Positions 6,039 through 6,234 of a stretch of DNA of 6,234 nucleotides are shown one piece after another. The notes beneath the pieces are model-generated. The model did not search any database. It worked only from the letters and a program-made list of their open reading frames with translations, and was not told the origin of the DNA. This DNA comes from an uncultured Dialister sp. (GTDB lineage: Bacteria; Bacillota; Negativicutes; Veillonellales; Dialisteraceae): NCBI GenBank assembly GCA_900759415.1, contig CAAEVC010000090.1, positions 1 to 6,234 of the forward strand. The letters run 5' to 3'. The translations under genes and the position numbers were made by a program. Numbering within the stretch: position 1 is the first letter of the stretch; each line of letters starts with the position of its first letter.

Positions 6039-6066
6039 TCTGCGCTCATAGCTCATCGCTCATAGC
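6039..6066 (+). repeat. Heptamer quartet array (right flank 2)
   Basis: Four 7-bp units: TCTGCGC, TCATAGC, TCATCGC, TCATAGC. The core heptamer differs from that of the left flank (TCAACTC), but period, unit number and register are the same. The array sits between unit 2 and the partial unit 3, one base before the latter. Confidence 0.75.
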
Positions 6067-6067
6067 T

Positions 6068-6096
6068 GTTTTTGGAATATCGCGCCGCTATCCGCC
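6068..6096 (+). repeat. Partial dispersed repeat, unit 3
   Basis: The 29 bases match the first 29 of unit 1 at 21 positions without gaps (shared GTTTTTG, TATCC). The match then stops. The conserved hairpin part of the unit is not found before the window end. Either the unit was cut by the structured sequence starting near 6100 or it has decayed. Confidence 0.5.
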
Positions 6097-6119
6097 TCGC
6101 TGCCCCAGGAGTGCAGTGA

Positions 6120-6159
6120 ACTGGTTTCGCAGGGAGACGAAGTCGACTGAGAAGCCAGT
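6120..6159. repeat. Imperfect hairpin at right edge
   Basis: ACTGGTTTC (6120-6128) and GAAGCCAGT (6151-6159) form a 9-bp stem with one G-U pair on the plus strand around a 22-base loop. Inside the loop, GAC and GTC (6136-6144) can form a second small hairpin. The stretch is not coding and looks like a structured intergenic element of REP or BIME-like type. Confidence 0.5.
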
Positions 6160-6172
6160 GAATCGCCGAACT

Positions 6173-6195
6173 TTTAGAGCACAAAGTGCTCTAAA
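6173..6195. repeat. Perfect 10-bp inverted repeat at right edge
   Basis: TTTAGAGCAC (6173-6182) and GTGCTCTAAA (6186-6195) are perfect inverted copies around AAA. No T-run follows on the plus strand (TCGGGGTGG); on the minus strand AGTTCGG follows. It is therefore not an obvious terminator. It follows the 6120-6159 hairpin by 13 bases and the two may belong to one dispersed element that continues beyond the window. Confidence 0.6.
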
Positions 6196-6234
6196 TCGGG
6201 GTGGCAAGGGAACCGACTCGCAAGGAGCTGATAA

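Larger units (their letters stand above)
5706..6234. other. Gene-free, repeat-rich region
   Basis: No credible open reading frame is seen in these 529 bases on either strand. The only start codon behind an SD-like sequence (GAGGAG, ATG at 5715) gives a five-codon peptide that belongs to a repeat. The region instead holds heptamer arrays (5714, 5800, 5845, 5940, 6039), copies of the 61-bp unit (complete at 5973, partial at 6068, vestigial around 5743-5799) and two hairpin-forming stretches at the right end. No strong terminator for the operon ending at 5705 is visible. Confidence 0.7.

Noticed and set aside
47..6096. Composite transposon or IS flanking the gene block
   Set aside because: No transposase, terminal inverted repeats or target duplications are seen. 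The enclosed genes are ordinary chromosomal genes, and the flanking repeats are short and several-fold.
6173..6234. Possible T-box antiterminator (GGGGTGGCAAGGGAACCG after a hairpin)
   Set aside because: GGGTGG is present, but the conserved ACCGCG part is missing. No stem I or specifier loop is recognised upstream, where repeat units lie instead, and no terminator is seen.

Overview
The window looks like chromosomal DNA of a low-to-mid-GC Firmicutes-type bacterium. It has strong AGGAGG-type ribosome binding sites, a consensus TTGACA/TATAAT promoter, a tRNA gene with an encoded CCA end, and a YitT-family protein next to a MoxR-DUF58-transglutaminase operon like Bacillus YeaC-YeaD-YebA. The flanks packed with short repeats make me think of the Negativicutes (Dialister or a relative). 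That is an impression, not a demonstration.

Layout. Bases 1-175 hold no gene; they carry a modular repeat (two 28-bp heptamer arrays around a 61-bp unit). A YitT-family membrane protein lies on the minus strand (205-1071), with a perfect hairpin just past its stop. Upstream of it on the same strand is a tRNA-Ser(UGA) gene (1127-1216), with its own consensus promoter and a Rho-independent terminator that lies directly in front of the yitT-like ribosome binding site. A divergent intergenic region (1234-1416) leads into a plus-strand operon. This consists of a MoxR-family AAA+ ATPase (1417-2358), a DUF58 membrane-anchored protein (2359-3360) and a large membrane transglutaminase-like protein (3357-5705). 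The three genes abut or overlap and are surely co-translated. Bases 5706-6234 again hold no gene: more copies of the heptamer/unit repeat, then two hairpin-forming stretches at the right edge.

How the genes work together. MoxR ATPases act as chaperone-like partners of proteins with von Willebrand A-like folds, which DUF58 proteins resemble. The third protein places a papain-like transglutaminase domain outside the cytoplasmic membrane. The likely picture is an ATP-driven MoxR/DUF58 pair that matures or controls the membrane transglutaminase; the substrate is unknown.

The best candidate for something undescribed is the repeat system. On both sides of the gene block, quartets of degenerate 7-bp repeats (TCNNNNC register, 28 bp each) alternate with a conserved ~61-bp unit ending in a small hairpin. 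A second point of interest is that the tRNA-Ser terminator leaves almost no room for a separate promoter for the YitT-family gene.
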